Assembly: GCF_019649055.1 (NCBI RefSeq)
Contig: NW_026570257.1
Location: 620,001 to 684,000 of the forward strand
Length of the DNA stretch: 64,000 nt
Direction of reading: 5' to 3'
Origin: Paramacrobiotus metropolitanus
Lineage: Eukaryota; Tardigrada; Eutardigrada; Parachela; Macrobiotidae
Shown: one piece after another, positions 22,335-34,699 of the stretch
How the letters are laid out: the number at the start of each line of letters is the position of its first letter
How positions within the stretch are numbered: position 1 is the stretch's first letter
Made by a program: the position numbers and the translations under genes
The notes under the pieces: model-generated
What the model was told of the DNA's origin: nothing
Database searches by the model: none
The model's input: the letters and a program-made list of their open reading frames with translations, nothing else

Positions 22335-23378
22335 ATGAAGTTTATTTTGGTTTTGGCAGTTTTGATCGGTGCTTGCAGCGCAAAAGCACTGGTAAGCGAT
22401 ATTTTAATGCTTTAATTTTCATCTACTTTGTATATAGATGTTCCATTTTCTATACAGTTATTTTTTAAACTTTTTTTATTTTCATTTAGGATAAAAGAGC
22501 AGCTGGTGACCAGAACCCGAAAGTTTTCTCTGCGTTGGACAAACTGCGAGGTGGAGCTAATCGTCAGCTGAGTGTTGATCAGATTCAAGAGCTATGGCTT
22601 AGTGTTAAACCTGGTCAAGATTTCCCGTTGATTGCTGAGATTCCCAAAGGAAATGTTGACTGCGCGCAGTTTAAGCAACCCGGTTTCTATGCGGATGTGG
22701 ATGCCGGTCAATGCCAGGTGTTCCACCGATGTGACGTTAATGGAAACCTCACCAGTTATCTCTGCCCCAACATGACGGTACGCTTAGGGCCACGTTTTAA
22801 ACAAAGGTCTTTGTACTTACATACTTCATCAATCGATTATGTGTCCGCCGCCGAATACTCGCATTAATTATTGGTTTTGTTTTATTTAAGAAACCATCTT
22901 AGATATTTACAAAGTACATAAGTGACAAAGCACGCATTTAATAATAAAGTTTTGCTTTTACGGGCTATGTTTGTTTCACGGTATTTCTGATCGTGCTTTT
23001 TAAATTTTGACTAACAAAAAATAATTCACTTACACGGTTTGCAGTATTATAATTGTTGGATACGAATCATACGATCGGTTTCTTTGCTTTTTGACGTAAG
23101 AGGAACTGACGATGATGATATTTTATTTACAGTTATTCAATCAAATCACTTTGATTTGCGACTGGTGGTTCAACATTGACTGCAGCCAGGCCAAGCAGTT
23201 CTATGACTACTCCAACAGCCGTCTCTACCAGGAAAACCTTGTTCTCTTGGACGACGAACCAGAATACGTAATGCAAGCGAAAGGCGCCGTTCAGACATCA
23301 GGCGAAGCTGCTCCAGCGGAAGCCAAACCTAAGAAGAACAAAGGCAAGGCCAAAGCCAAGGCGGCCGCGGCTGAGTAA
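22335..23378 (+). CDS. Gene A: secreted CBM14 chitin-binding protein (WW type)
   Basis: Exons 22335-22391, 22490-22777 and 23133-23378, both introns phase 0. Exon 1 is a 19-residue signal peptide (MKFILVLAVLIGACSAKAL). Exon 2 opens with DKRAAG, a Lys-Arg processing site, then the family's conserved region (NPKVFSALDKLRGG... to ...PGQDFPLIAEIP). The CBM14 domain has six cysteines in the order DC, QC, RC, LC, IC, DC and is split between Cys4 and Cys5 by intron 2. It is followed by LLDDEPEY and a Lys/Ala-rich tail. Such domains bind chitin in cuticle or gut lining; here binding is inferred. AATAAA at 23460. Confidence 0.9.
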
Positions 23379-23992
23379 AAGGTCACTTGGGAACATTACC
23401 GGCAAATCCAAAGCACAAAATGTTTACCATGGTACTGCGATGGAAACGTCAAAGAGAACAATAAACAGCAATCCTGGATTGAGCTGTTCCATGTACGCAA
23501 CACCGACGGTTTTGCCCAGGTATCTCAGCAGTATTTCCTGTATGATGTACTGAATGTTTACAATGGTGATTGTACGTTTCCTGGCTTTGTTTTCTTATTT
23601 AAACTAACCTTTCCTGTTAACTGCTTTTCCTATCAAAGCTGGTCTGCTAGTCTTTTTCGTCTCTGCTTCAGCCAACTTCTAAGAAAGTCAGAAAAATAAA
23701 ACTTTAAAATCGGGAAGAAATTGGGAACTATTTAACTTGATTCGGATAAGGCAGAACCCAGAAAAATCGAAACTAAAACAAAACAACTAAAAAATACGGT
23801 AGACACTTGTAGCAAATCGTAACGCCAATATGATATCATGGTTTATATGGTCGTTGAAGAAACTGAATTTATGAAAGTACTCTTCAGTTTAATACGAATA
23901 CGGCGTGCACCTAGAGTACCCAATAAGCCTGAATCGGTCGCGCATGTTCACACACATTGTACTTTCATAATTAGAAACCTCAAAGGACCTAA

Positions 23993-24696
23993 TTAGCATG
24001 AACTATTAATTGCAAACCTATAATGAGAGTCATTCTGGAAGCCACGATGGCGTCGCTCAAAATAAGTAAGATTTGTCAATGCGCAGTCTACAGCCAGGAA
24101 CATAAATCTTCGGGAAATTTTGGGGCTTGGACGGTTTCCGATAAGGTACACTTCTCCTTCATCGCGATCGCTCAAAAGATAAGGATGAACGTCCAGCCAA
24201 TTACGCAACCAGGCGTAATCGCAAGCACAGTGAATCTTGCGAATGGCCGCTTGTATTTGAGGTGTGGAGTAGCGTTTCGTCTGCGGACGCGTGTTGTCCT
24301 CTCTGGAGTAGAGCAGGCCCGCGTAATTATGTTCCAGTGCGAGTGTTCTTAGCTGCAGGAGATCCTTGAAGGTCTCTGGCTCAATAGATTCAATAGATGT
24401 CAGATCAAACTCCAGCATCCCCAGATTTCTGAAGTGGATGAAGTCGTTCTTTTTCACGATAAGACTAAAGCAACTACAAAATCGCAGGCCAAGGAGATTC
24501 GACAGTCGTAGCGCTCCAGTACTAGACGTGGCCGCATTATCCCTGCAGTTTCTATAACTCAGCTCGATCACCTGTGCTTTTATGGGATCGACAAGTTCTG
24601 GCGTCAGTTGGTAGAGGTCACCACCCTGAATTAGAACAATTACTGCTCGCTGAGGGTTGCTGATGGATATACTAGTGGCAGTGTCTAAAAAATCCT
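23993..24696 (-). CDS. Leucine-rich-repeat protein with C-terminal cysteine cap, 5' exon unresolved
   Basis: This open exon begins after a TTGTTGCAG acceptor at about 24697 (an in-frame TAA sits just upstream). It holds degenerate leucine-rich repeats (RNLGMLEFDLTSIESI and LLQLRTLALEHN) and an LRRCT-like cap with CACDYAWLRNWL and a later VDC. That layout is typical of secreted or membrane LRR proteins. A signal-peptide-like frame (MMNYMMLRSF) lies at about 24825-24760, but no donor joins it in frame by simple GT-AG rules. The gene is on the opposite strand to the chitin-binding genes around it. Partner unknown. Confidence 0.55.
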
Positions 24697-24839
24697 GCAA
24701 CAATTAACAAAGATATGTAATTACAGTATCCACAAACACTACCAAAGTTACCAACCGTCACACATCAACAAGGAAATCACAGAAAATGTAATAAAACTCC
24801 GCAGCATCATGTAATTCATCATCACTCTGGAAAACATTA

Positions 24840-25920
24840 TACTGGTTCTTTCCAACGAGTATATACAGTATTACGGTCCAAAACATCAGTGGTTTTACAC
24901 TTTAAAGTTATATACTCGTAAATTAACAGAAATGTGGCATGCGGTAAAAGTGCAAGAAGGGTAATCACAGTCTTAAATTCCCAAGATGTTTTTTCTGTAG
25001 TGCCTATATGATAAATGTTGCCAAAGTGCTTAGTTTTGCATTACTACTGTATAAAACATATTGAGTAGGATTGTCATTTTGCTGATAATAATCAGGAACA
25101 CAATCATGAACTTGATCGGGAAAGTCTATAACCTAAAATCTGTTTATGTAGTTGTAAGCGTAATGTGAATTTAATAATTACAGGATTAATAATTAAGTTT
25201 GCAGTGTTTTCGTAAATAATTTCAAAATTGATTTGCAATATTGCCTGATAACAAAAAACATTTTTGATAAAGGTTTTAAATTCCTTTAGCCTTCGTAGTA
25301 TACATTATTTTATTGACCTTGAGTATACGGTACTGGACGGCGTCATCGAAACAATATCAGCAAATCAAACAAAACTGTAATCCCAGTTCTAGCGTGAGGG
25401 GACGGTGGCCAAAACCAACTGAGCATTGCCACGCCAAATCTTGTGAACTTGAACGTTGACACAAAAAGGAAGTTGATCGGGATTCGCCTTCACCTCTCTT
25501 TAAGTTTTATCACCGGATGCTCGGGTGAGAAATAAATAAAATCGCCATCTGTTCAACATATATAAGGTTAGTTCAGCGTACTGTACAAAACACCTCAGCT
25601 AATCGTTAAGGGCGTTCTCTAATTACTGTACCCGTCACAGCTTAATTGCTACATTGCTAAACAGCTCCACGCATGTAAATTGTACAGTAGATGGGCTTTG
25701 TCACATATTCAACGTAATTCTTGTCACAGAGTTCGTAATAACTGCAAAAAATGAGCCTAATAGGTTAGCATAACCGCTTTGTTTCACTGCAGGAAGATGT
25801 AATTCCCTTACCAAGGAAATTTATTCGATAACCATGACCATAGGCGATGATTTCTTGAACATGATTACTGGGACAAAATTATCCAACCCAGACATAATTT
25901 TAAATTTGTGCTCCTAGCTG
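24840..25920. other. AT-rich intergenic DNA
   Basis: No coding, RNA or repeat feature supported. Confidence 0.5.
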
Positions 25921-25927
25921 ACACATG

Positions 25928-25935
25928 CATAAAAG
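25928..25935 (+). promoter_or_regulatory. TATA-like box of gene B
   Basis: CATAAAAG sits about 120 bp before the ATG at 26049. Confidence 0.45.
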
Positions 25936-26048
25936 CCGGTTAACGATGTTTAAAGCAGTTTGTTATTGACTTAACACTTTACATTCACCCCATATGTTAC
26001 GACCGATTGTTTTTCGAAATTTAAAGGAAATAAATTAACTTCGACGCA

Positions 26049-26977
26049 ATGAAAGTGTTCGTTTGCTTGCTGTTGGCTGCAACGCTGAGCCAAGCGAAAG
26101 TGGTAAGTCAGCGAGAAACTGAAATCCAGAATTTTACATAACTGAAATGTTTCCAACAGCATAAACGCGCTGCTGGTGATCAGAATCCCAAAGTGTTCTC
26201 CGCCTTGGATGTCCTGAGTAACGGCAAGACGAAGCTGGATGCCGGTCAGCGTGCCGAACTGTGGAAGAACGCGCAAGCTGGTCAGGATTATCCCACGCTC
26301 ACCGCCATCCCGGCTGCCGGTGTCGACTGCGCCTCCGTCAAACCCGGTTTCTACGCTAACGACGGTGTCGGCAAATGCCAGGCTTTTGACCGTTGCGATG
26401 TTAATGGCAACCTTACCAGCTACCTGTGCCCCAACATGACAGTAGGATAGTAAACCGTTGAGAGTTTGCCTTATAATTTCTTCGTGACCTTTGTAGCTCT
26501 TCAACCAAATTACCCTGATCTGCGATTGGTTCTTCAATGTGGATTGTACCAAAGTCCGTCAGTTCTATGATTATTCCAACAGCCGCCTGTACCAGGAGAA
26601 TTCGCCCCTGCTGGATGATGAACCGGAATATGTCCAGGTTGCTACCGGTGCTGCAGCATCTTCGTCGAGATCCGCCTCTGGCTCCGTGACCGTCAAGAAG
26701 GCCGTCCCCAAGGGAAAACCGAAGCGGGAAGCTAAACACCAAAGGGTGAGGCTTTCAGGGGTGTACAATTTTAATCCTAAGTTTAATACAAAATTCATCG
26801 ATTCAAAATCTTATATGCTTACAGGAGAAGCGTGACAGTGGCAAACAAGACCACAAGGGCTTTTCTGGTTTCGAATTCATGGCTAGTGGACAGAAGTCAC
26901 AGAACAAACTTGATGCTGGACAAAAGCTTATCGTAGCAGTAACGTTGCCAGTTGTTCTGATCAAACTTTTGATCTGA
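26049..26977 (+). CDS. Gene B: secreted CBM14 protein (FF type) with an eroded second unit
   Basis: Exons 26049-26102, 26160-26441, 26497-26745 and 26825-26977, all phase 0. Exon 1 is the signal peptide (MKVFVCLLLAATLSQAKV). Exons 2-3 form one full unit: HKRAAGDQ, a conserved region with SNGKTKLDAGQRAEL, six-cysteine CBM14 with CDWFFNVDC, LLDDEPEY and a Ser-rich then Lys-rich tail. Exon 4 starts with EKRDSG and still shows NKLDAGQK, matching the start of a second unit, but then drifts into a hydrophobic end with a stop and no cysteines. So the gene once had, or was copied from, a multi-unit form like gene C. The hydrophobic end (VAVTLPVVLIKLLI) could be a new membrane anchor. Confidence 0.85.
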
Positions 26978-26979
26978 TA

Positions 26980-29755
26980 TGAATTATTTTTGATGTGTTA
27001 AAAATTGTGGACAATCATGTGGTTCGGCGCAACATCCGTACGGCACCAGATTTTGCACACTGGAGCAGCGCAAATATTGTTGTTCGACTCATGATTAGCC
27101 ATTGTCGATGTGCGAAAGTAATTATAAAATAAAATAATATTATCAGTATAAGGTACTTAAGGTATTAAGTCCAAAATTGTCGTGATATACTGTAAATGTG
27201 CAGCAATTGCTATTCATTTTGCGGTCATAAGTGACGATATTATGCGATTAGTGTTGTACAGATAAATTTTTGCTTGTACAGGAATACCCTACTACACGTG
27301 GGTATAGTGGAATAATGAGTTTACACTGTATGATTAGAATACGCAGCACGCCGGCATTACACCCAAAATGTATTTATCTGCTCGTAGGATACGTGGCAAT
27401 TTAAATACTACAAACTACGTATAATAATAATTATAATGCGACGGTATTCAATAATTAATTAATGCAACGGTATAGCCAAATACCTGACTTGAATGTGAAG
27501 CTATTTGTCATAATAACAGATTGGAGAGAGCTTTGCATGGTAAATAAATAAATTTTAAAAATAACTTTTTATAATGCGTGCATAGACAAACCTGCACATA
27601 AATAAAGTAACGTAAAAACTCATACTAACCGTAAGGTAAGTGTTAGGTACCGGAAAATACAATACCGGACACAGCGCATACAGTACAGTACACGACTACA
27701 TAAAGCCGCAGGTGTGGTCTTGAAATGTATAAGTGGTGTGGCCGAAAACGTTTTGCCGGCTGAGCGATACTGTCCGCCTTTTTCGTTTGCCGTTGTTTTC
27801 AGGCGAATGAATAACAGTGCCGGCTGCGTCTTATTTCAGCGGATACACCGTTCCAGAAAACGGTGCATTATCAAGCGGCTTTAGGAAAAATTTTAAACTA
27901 CTCGACGGCGCAGGTAGTCTCACCATCAACAGCCATGTTAAAATTGCGCGAACAGGACAATAATATTTAGAAGTAAAAAGGTTTTTGTGCAGCGGAATAT
28001 AAAGTTACAGATGAGGGTCCTGATACTATTGCACGTAAATAAGAACAGACTGTAAAATTTCGCACAAACACAAAGTATCTGTTTGTGTTCGTAAAACGTA
28101 AAGTGAAAACTTTTTCAATATTTTTACCGCAGATAAGCTTACAATTGTTAGTCTTGAAACACAGCTATTTGTTATGCCCGTACCATAACAAGAAGATTGT
28201 ATGCTGTGTGATGTGTGTCTACTCAGTGTACTCGCGGGAACCAATCAATAATGTTATGAACATGAATTTATTCCGTAGAGTTAATGGTTTTCACTCCGGC
28301 TGCGCCGAGCGTTTTTATACCGTGTTTGGCGTATTGCCACGGTGATGTACATGTATGGGAAAGCATGCAACTAAATAGAGAGAGAGAAGCAAAATAAAGA
28401 CTAAGTAGAGAGAAATTATAGGAAACAGGGAGACGTTATATTTAGCGTGATGCTGGTGATGCTCACCATATTACTAGCATAATCGCGGATCGAAGAAACG
28501 CAATGAAACAAAACTGTTAATTTATTAAATACAGAGAAACTATCTCAAACAAAATTAATTTGAGCAAAATTTGAGAATTCAAAATTTTTGAAAATAAATT
28601 TAATACAAACAAAAGTTCACATCGTGACCGCCTGGTACGTAAGAACACTACCATCAGGATCGATTGTTATTAAAACCAGCCTATAACACTAGCACAATAG
28701 TACTGAATTAAATTACGTATATTTTAGAAGTTGAAGTTATTAGAAGGCATTGCTGATCCATAATATAAGTAATGCCGTCCTGAAGATAGTCACCGTGGTG
28801 GTGTATAAGATTTTTCCCTTTTTCCCAAAATTGCGATGGTAATGAACTTGTCAAAATTGATCGATATACCACACGCAGCGAGACAAGATCGTCGGACGGT
28901 GCAGCCACCGAGAGGTACAAAAAACAGTGCGATGGACTTGCAAATCTTTGCCGGAAGCTAGCCTATGGAAATCGGAAACGGCGCCAATCTAATCAATGCG
29001 GCTGTCTGCAGTCATAAAAAATTCCAAAAACAGAAACAAAAACAGGAGCAAAACAAAACAAAATTATTTTATTCTCAAAAAAATGTATCTGTAATTATAC
29101 GACACTAACGACAGCAACAATTAATGTTCAAAGGCACTGAGCTTGTCATTTTTTTTTACAGATAATTATCGCAGTAAAAGTGCTGTATAAGTAGTCGATA
29201 CAACGCAAGAGAATTATGAAATAATTATTAATTACGGCTAGCTGCCAATATTACAGCATCCTATTGTCTTTATTACTAATACATAACTACAGAATGTAGC
29301 TACCGTTATATGCAGGATACACTTTCGAAACAATTAACGTAACCTACACGCTTGAACAACGGAAATTCAGTATAAACGACACACAGAAAATTTTGGTGCT
29401 AATAATTAATTGCGGCTATAGGCCAATTCTTCAGTCGTCAGTCGTCATTAATCGGACAAAATTATCGAACCAGAGTAAATCTTAAAATCTATTGTTTTCG
29501 CCATGGCATGCATGAAATAATCACAGAGAACGGACAAAATTTACCGAATTCTGCTTCAGACAGTGCCATTTTTATGCTTTGCATAGGTGATTAGCGCTGC
29601 CACTTACCATACGCGTCTAATGAGAATACATTAATACACGATTAATGCGTATCCGTTCGTTAACATTCGATTACCTGCACTACTTTCCTCAGACACGGCG
29701 TTCATTCGTGCTCAGCCAACAAGTCTCCATAAGCTTGTTCAAGACAATAAAAATT
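26980..29755. other. AT-rich intergenic DNA between genes B and C
   Basis: No gene supported over about 2.8 kb. Only short frames without family signal or splice support were seen (for example 28085-28345). Confidence 0.5.
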
Positions 29756-29758
29756 TGG

Positions 29759-29765
29759 TATATAA
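29759..29765 (+). promoter_or_regulatory. TATA box of gene C
   Basis: TATATAA lies about 120 bp before the ATG at 29884. Confidence 0.55.
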
Positions 29766-29883
29766 CCCAACTGTGACTGCAACTACCATCGTCATCTACT
29801 GCTCAGTTCTCCTTTCCCACTTTGATTTCGCCTTTTGAAACCGTTTTCACCTATAAAGTAATAAAAAGCATAGCATTTGCATA

Positions 29884-31931
29884 ATGAGGGTGTTTGTCTG
29901 CTTATTATCCGTTGTGGCGGTGTGCCATGCTGGCGTGGTAAGTTGCTTTATTATTTGGTAATCTGGGGATCCACCCATGATGTTAAGGCGTGACCTTTCT
30001 TTTAGTACAAACGCGCAGCTGGCGATCAGAACCCTAAGGTGTACTCCGCCTTGGACGTGTTGAGCAACGGCAAGACTAAGCTGGATGCCGGTCAACGTGC
30101 TGAGCTGTACAAAGCCGCCCAAGCCGGTCAGGACTACCCCACCCTCGCCGTGATTCCCAAGGCCGGTGTTGACTGTGCCTCAGTCAAGCCTGGTTTCTAT
30201 GCTAACGATGGCGAAGGCAAATGCCAGGCTTTCGATCGTTGTGACGTCAACGGCAACCTCACCAGCTACCTGTGCCCCAACATGACGGTATGCTTGTTAT
30301 AAGTGTCGACTAAATATGTTTTCAAAAAATGTAGATTATTGTTCGACGCCCTTGTAGCTGTTCAACCAAATCACACTGATCTGCGATTGGTTCTTCAACG
30401 TTGACTGCACCAAGGTCCGCCAGTTCTATGACTACTCCAACAGCCGTCTGTACCAAGAGAACTCTCCTCTCTTGGACGACGAACCAGACTACGTTGTGGT
30501 TGCCACTGGAGCTGCTGAATCCTCCTCCTCTGCCTCTGCTTCTGGCTCAGTGACCATCAAGAAGACCGTCTCCGTAAAGGGCAAACCAAAGCGGGAATTC
30601 GATGAGCATCAGATCGTACGTGGTTCAGCCTTTATATAATGCTTCGACAAACTTTACCAGTTTGCATTTGTCTGCAGGAAAAGCGTGCTGCTGGCCAGAG
30701 CCCCAAAGTGTTCTCCGCCCTCGATGACCTCAGCGGTGGAAAGACCAAATTGGATGCTGGACAGCGTCAGGACATCTACAAGAACGCCCAAGCCGGCCAA
30801 GATTTCCCCACCCTGTCCGCCATTCCCGCTGCTGGTGTTGACTGCGGCAGCGTCAAGCCTGGTTTCTATGCCAACGATGGTGCCGGCAAGTGCCAGTCCT
30901 TCGATCGTTGCGACGTTAACGGAAACCTGACCAGCTACCTGTGCCCCAACATGACGGTATCATTTTTGTAACCAACCACGCTAAACACGCTCTGACGATC
31001 TAATATCATTTCAGCTCTTCAACCAAATCACCCTGATCTGCGACTGGTTCTTCAACGTTGACTGCTCCAAGGCTCGCCAGTACTATGACTACTCCAACAG
31101 CCGTCTGTACCAGGAGAACTCTGTCCTGTTGGATGACGAGCCAGACTACGTCCAGATTGCCACTGGTGCTTCTTCCTCGTCTGCCTCCGCCTCTGGTTCC
31201 GTGACCATCAAAAAGACCGTCTCCGTAAAGGGCAAGCCCAAGCGTGAATTCGACGAGCACGAAGAGCACCACGACATTGTAAAACAAATCCTAGCTGCGT
31301 TGCAAATGGATGTAAGGTAATATTATATATGTAACTACAGGAAAAGCGTGCTGCTGGCGACCAGAACCCCAAAGTTTTCTCCGCTTTGGATGCCCTGAGC
31401 AACGGCAAGACTAAACTCGATGCCGGTCAGCGCGCTGAGCTGTACAAAGCCGCCCAAGCCGGTCAAGACTACCCCACTCTCTCCGTGATCCCCAAAGCCG
31501 GTGTTGACTGTGCCTCCGTCAAACCTGGTTTCTATGCTAACGATGGCGAAGGCAAATGCCAGGCTTTCGACCGTTGTGATGTCAACGGAAACCTCACCAG
31601 CTATCTGTGCCCCAATATGACCGTAAGTGTCACACTGAGCCGTCAGATGACAGCGTTCGTTGAACCCGGTGTGTCTGTTTTGCAGCTGTTCAACCAGATC
31701 ACTCTGATCTGCGACTGGTTCTTCAATGTTGACTGCACCAAGGTCCGCCAGTTCTATGACTACTCCAACAGCCGCCTGTACGTTGAAGGATCTCCTCTCC
31801 TGGATGACGAACCAGACTATGTGCAGATCGCCACTGGTGCTGCTGAATCCTCTGCCTCGGGATCCGCATCGGCCTCCGGGTCCGTGACCATCAAGAAGAC
31901 TGTCGTCAAGAAGGGTGGCAAGAAGGCCTAA
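29884..31931 (+). CDS. Gene C: three-unit CBM14 polyprotein precursor, about 535 residues
   Basis: Seven exons, all introns phase 0: 29884-29937 (signal peptide MRVFVCLLSVVAVCHAGV), 30006-30287, 30358-30615, 30678-30956, 31015-31278, 31341-31622, 31686-31931. Exon pairs 2-3, 4-5 and 6-7 each encode one full unit: KRAAG, conserved region, CBM14 with six cysteines and CDWFFNVDC, LLDDEPDY, a Ser-rich stretch, then VTIKKTV and KPKRE. Units are joined by acidic linkers (EFDEH...) and EKRAAG, so Lys-Arg cleavage would release three similar chitin-binding proteins. The units are almost the same in sequence, which points to recent duplication or conversion. The short introns (51-70 bp) contrast with the long ones in other family genes. 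AATAAA at 32248. Confidence 0.92.
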
Positions 31932-31934
31932 ATA

Positions 31935-33390
31935 GTTCCCGCTGGTTGGATGTAAATTGGGGCTTTAATTTATTTTTCCTGCTTGTTAACACGACGCCGT
32001 TGCCACTAATGATCTGTAAAGCTGGCCGGCCTTTGTTTAATGAAATTTCTTTTCTAATCCGCGCTTTTTCCCTGGTTCTGCTGTATGTAACCATTATGTT
32101 TGTAATGATCTAACCGGCGCACATTCGATGCAGTTTAATTCATTTTTCGAATGAGTTTGAATGTTTTTGATGGCGTGGACAGATAAGCTCAATGATGTGC
32201 ACTGTGAATCAAGTAATAAGCAGATCTGAATGCCAAATGAACGAAAGAATAAAATTTATTACAGCAATCTGGTCTTCGGCTAGCACGCCTTGCATTCATA
32301 ACGAAATGCTCTAACAATTAAAGGCGGCTGCAGCTTCGGTAAAAGAAGCTTTCGTATGTAATAAAAATAATAAGATGTGATAAACATAAACCGCAATGTA
32401 ATTATACACACCTTTAACTAGCTTTTTCTCGCGGAATAATCCGTTGGTCGCTGTTGCACCATGCAGGTTCGTTGTCTGTTAATTAGACCATCCGTGCCAC
32501 CGCACAGACGCATGTATTACTGTACTCGTAAACTTATTTATCCGTATGATGAAATCGGTAAATCCGTAGTACTCTTTGTTTAGCAATTAACGTCGTTTTA
32601 AAAATTAGGTTGATACACGAACGCAATAAGATTAAAATATTTGTTACATTCTAAGATCACAGCAATCAATCTTATTACAGCATTGGCATTTTAATACTGG
32701 ACAGTGGACCACCATCAACTGCAACTGCGAAATGGAAAATTCTACAATGTTATCTGAATTGAACCGGTATTATTGTTATTGTACTACAGCAGCAGCAGAA
32801 TTGTTCTCGTGACAGATTTGTCAGCAATTTCAGGAAGCTGATTCGTTCTTGTTCTATAAAATTTTTATCACGGTTTGCCTCGCCATAAAAATATTGTTAT
32901 AATTAATTATTTTATATGCGGGCAAGTTAGAAATTACAATTTGATCGTTTCTTACGAACGGCACGGCACGCTTGACCACCAACTGGCGCTTTGACAAAGA
33001 CGGCACTACGCTCTGGTAAACAACACTTTGTCACTCGGTTGTCTTGCAAATCTGACAAAGACCCAATTCAGTACATCTTTATGGGCCATCGATGACACAA
33101 GTACGCTCAGATCCAAATGAATATTTCGCCAATAAATCTCACCATCTTCTCTTATTCTACAACTGTCACCGTTGTATTGCAACGCATTTTTTCTGCGTGT
33201 TGAAATTTATTAGCGCTACAATGATCCGTACGGAATTTTGCAACGGACTCTGTAACAGTGTAATCGATGCTGTCCGTCAACACTAATCCGGCTAATTTAT
33301 CCACTGACCATTTCAGGGCCAGTATGTCCGACGCATCTTATTAACGAAAGTGATAGTCAATCATGTAACCGCTGGGCACCCAAATGAAAG
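31935..33390. other. Intergenic DNA between genes C and D
   Basis: No gene supported. It has a short CAG run near 32790 and AT-rich stretches. Confidence 0.5.
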
Positions 33391-33398
33391 CATTCATG

Positions 33399-33406
33399 TA
33401 TAAATA
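33399..33406 (+). promoter_or_regulatory. TATA box of gene D
   Basis: TATAAATA lies about 90 bp before the ATG at 33492. Confidence 0.6.
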
Positions 33407-33491
33407 AGCGAAGCGTGATGCGAATTAAACATCGTTCGGATTACTTCTTTCTTCGGTTAATTTCTCAACACTCCCTGATCTCGCTGCAACC

Positions 33492-34574
33492 ATGAAAATT
33501 CTCGGATTACTCCTCCTTTCCGCGGCACTCTGCAGTGCCAAATCATTGGTGGGTATGACGGATATTTTCTACCGGCATTGGTAACCTTTTCGGTTGGGTT
33601 GATGCAGAATAAGCGGGCGTCGGGCCAAAGCCCTAAAGTCTTCTCGGCTTTGGATGTCCTGCGGGGTGGAGCTAACCGGCAACTGAGCGTGGACCAGATC
33701 CAGGAGCTGTGGCTTAGCGCCAAACCCGGCCAGGATTTCCCGTTGATCGCTGAACTCCCCAAAGCCTCTGTTGACTGTGCGTCGTTCCATCAGCCGGGAT
33801 TCTATGCCGACGCTGATGCCGGTCAGTGTCAAGTATTCCACCGTTGCGATGTCAACGGCAACTTGACCAGCTACTTGTGCCCGAACATGACCGTAAGTGT
33901 GTCACCACACGTTTTATAGATTAACGCTTCTGCAGTAAGCGCAGCCGTAAATGTTCTTGCGCAGTTAATATATATCGTATTAATGTTATATCTTGCGCAG
34001 TTAATATATATTAATGTTATATCTTGCCCAGTTAATATATGTTTCACTAACAAAACTTTCTGCTGTGTACTTATTTATATGTGCCGAATGTACCAAAATA
34101 CACAATGCATTACAGTATATAAATACTTTCAAACGCGCAATAGTTATTGTTTTCCTACTTCAGTTTAATTTAGTTTATTATGTATTGTGACTTGGTTAAG
34201 CCGAAAAGCTCACGCCGGTATGACTAAGTTTTGATTAGGATTTTCCCATCTGGTACTCGCAAACTAATTTTCCATTATGGCATAAAACAATTTTTATGAA
34301 GCTTTTTATATTTTACCTCTTTTTGCAGTTGTTCAACCAAATTACACTGGTCTGTGACTGGTGGTTCAACATTGACTGCACCCAAGCCAAGAATTTCTAC
34401 GACTACTCCAACAGCCGGTTGTACCAGGAAGGAGTTGTTCTGCTGGATGACGAACCCGAATACACCATGGCCATCACAGGAGCGGCCGCCCAGGCACCGT
34501 CCCCTGCGGGCGGCAGCGCCAGTGGTGGTAAGAAGAAGGGAGGCAAGAAGAAGTCCAAAGCCGCGGCTCAGTAA
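33492..34574 (+). CDS. Gene D: secreted CBM14 chitin-binding protein (WW type)
   Basis: Exons 33492-33548, 33608-33892 and 34329-34574, phase-0 introns. The signal peptide is MKILGLLLLSAALCSAKSL. After NKRASGQ come the conserved region (DVLRGGANRQLSVDQIQELW), CBM14 with VDCASFHQPGFYADADAG and CDWWFNIDC, LLDDEPEY, and a Pro/Gly/Ser then Lys-rich tail (KKKGGKKKSKAAAQ). The intron between Cys4 and Cys5 is 436 bp and carries a three-copy AT-rich repeat. The likely role is as for its paralogues: secreted, chitin-associated, with a basic tail that could bind acidic polymers. It shares a 19-base 3'-UTR motif with gene F. Confidence 0.9.
33956..34043. repeat. Three-copy AT-rich tandem repeat in gene D intron 2
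   Basis: Three copies of a 28-36 bp unit start TTGCGCAGTTAATATAT (twice) and TTGCCCAGTTAATATAT, differing by small indels. Confidence 0.8.
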
Positions 34575-34638
34575 TCCGGAATCCGCCCTGATACTGTTTA
34601 GCGAAACTCGAAACTAAAGTTTTGTACCAATGAATCAA

Positions 34639-34657
34639 ATGGTTGCAGGCAGCCATG
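34639..34657 (+). promoter_or_regulatory. Shared 3'-UTR motif after gene D
   Basis: ATGGTTGCAGGCAGCCATG, with ends that pair (ATGG/CCAT). Gene F has the same motif with one change at 44633-44651. Confidence 0.4.
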
Positions 34658-34699
34658 ATACAGCATACTTTGAACCTACATAATTGGTGATAAGTGTTA

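Noticed and set aside
24023-24352. Plus-strand frame of 109 codons
   Set aside because: It is the antisense of the LRR gene, which has recognisable repeats and a cysteine cap.
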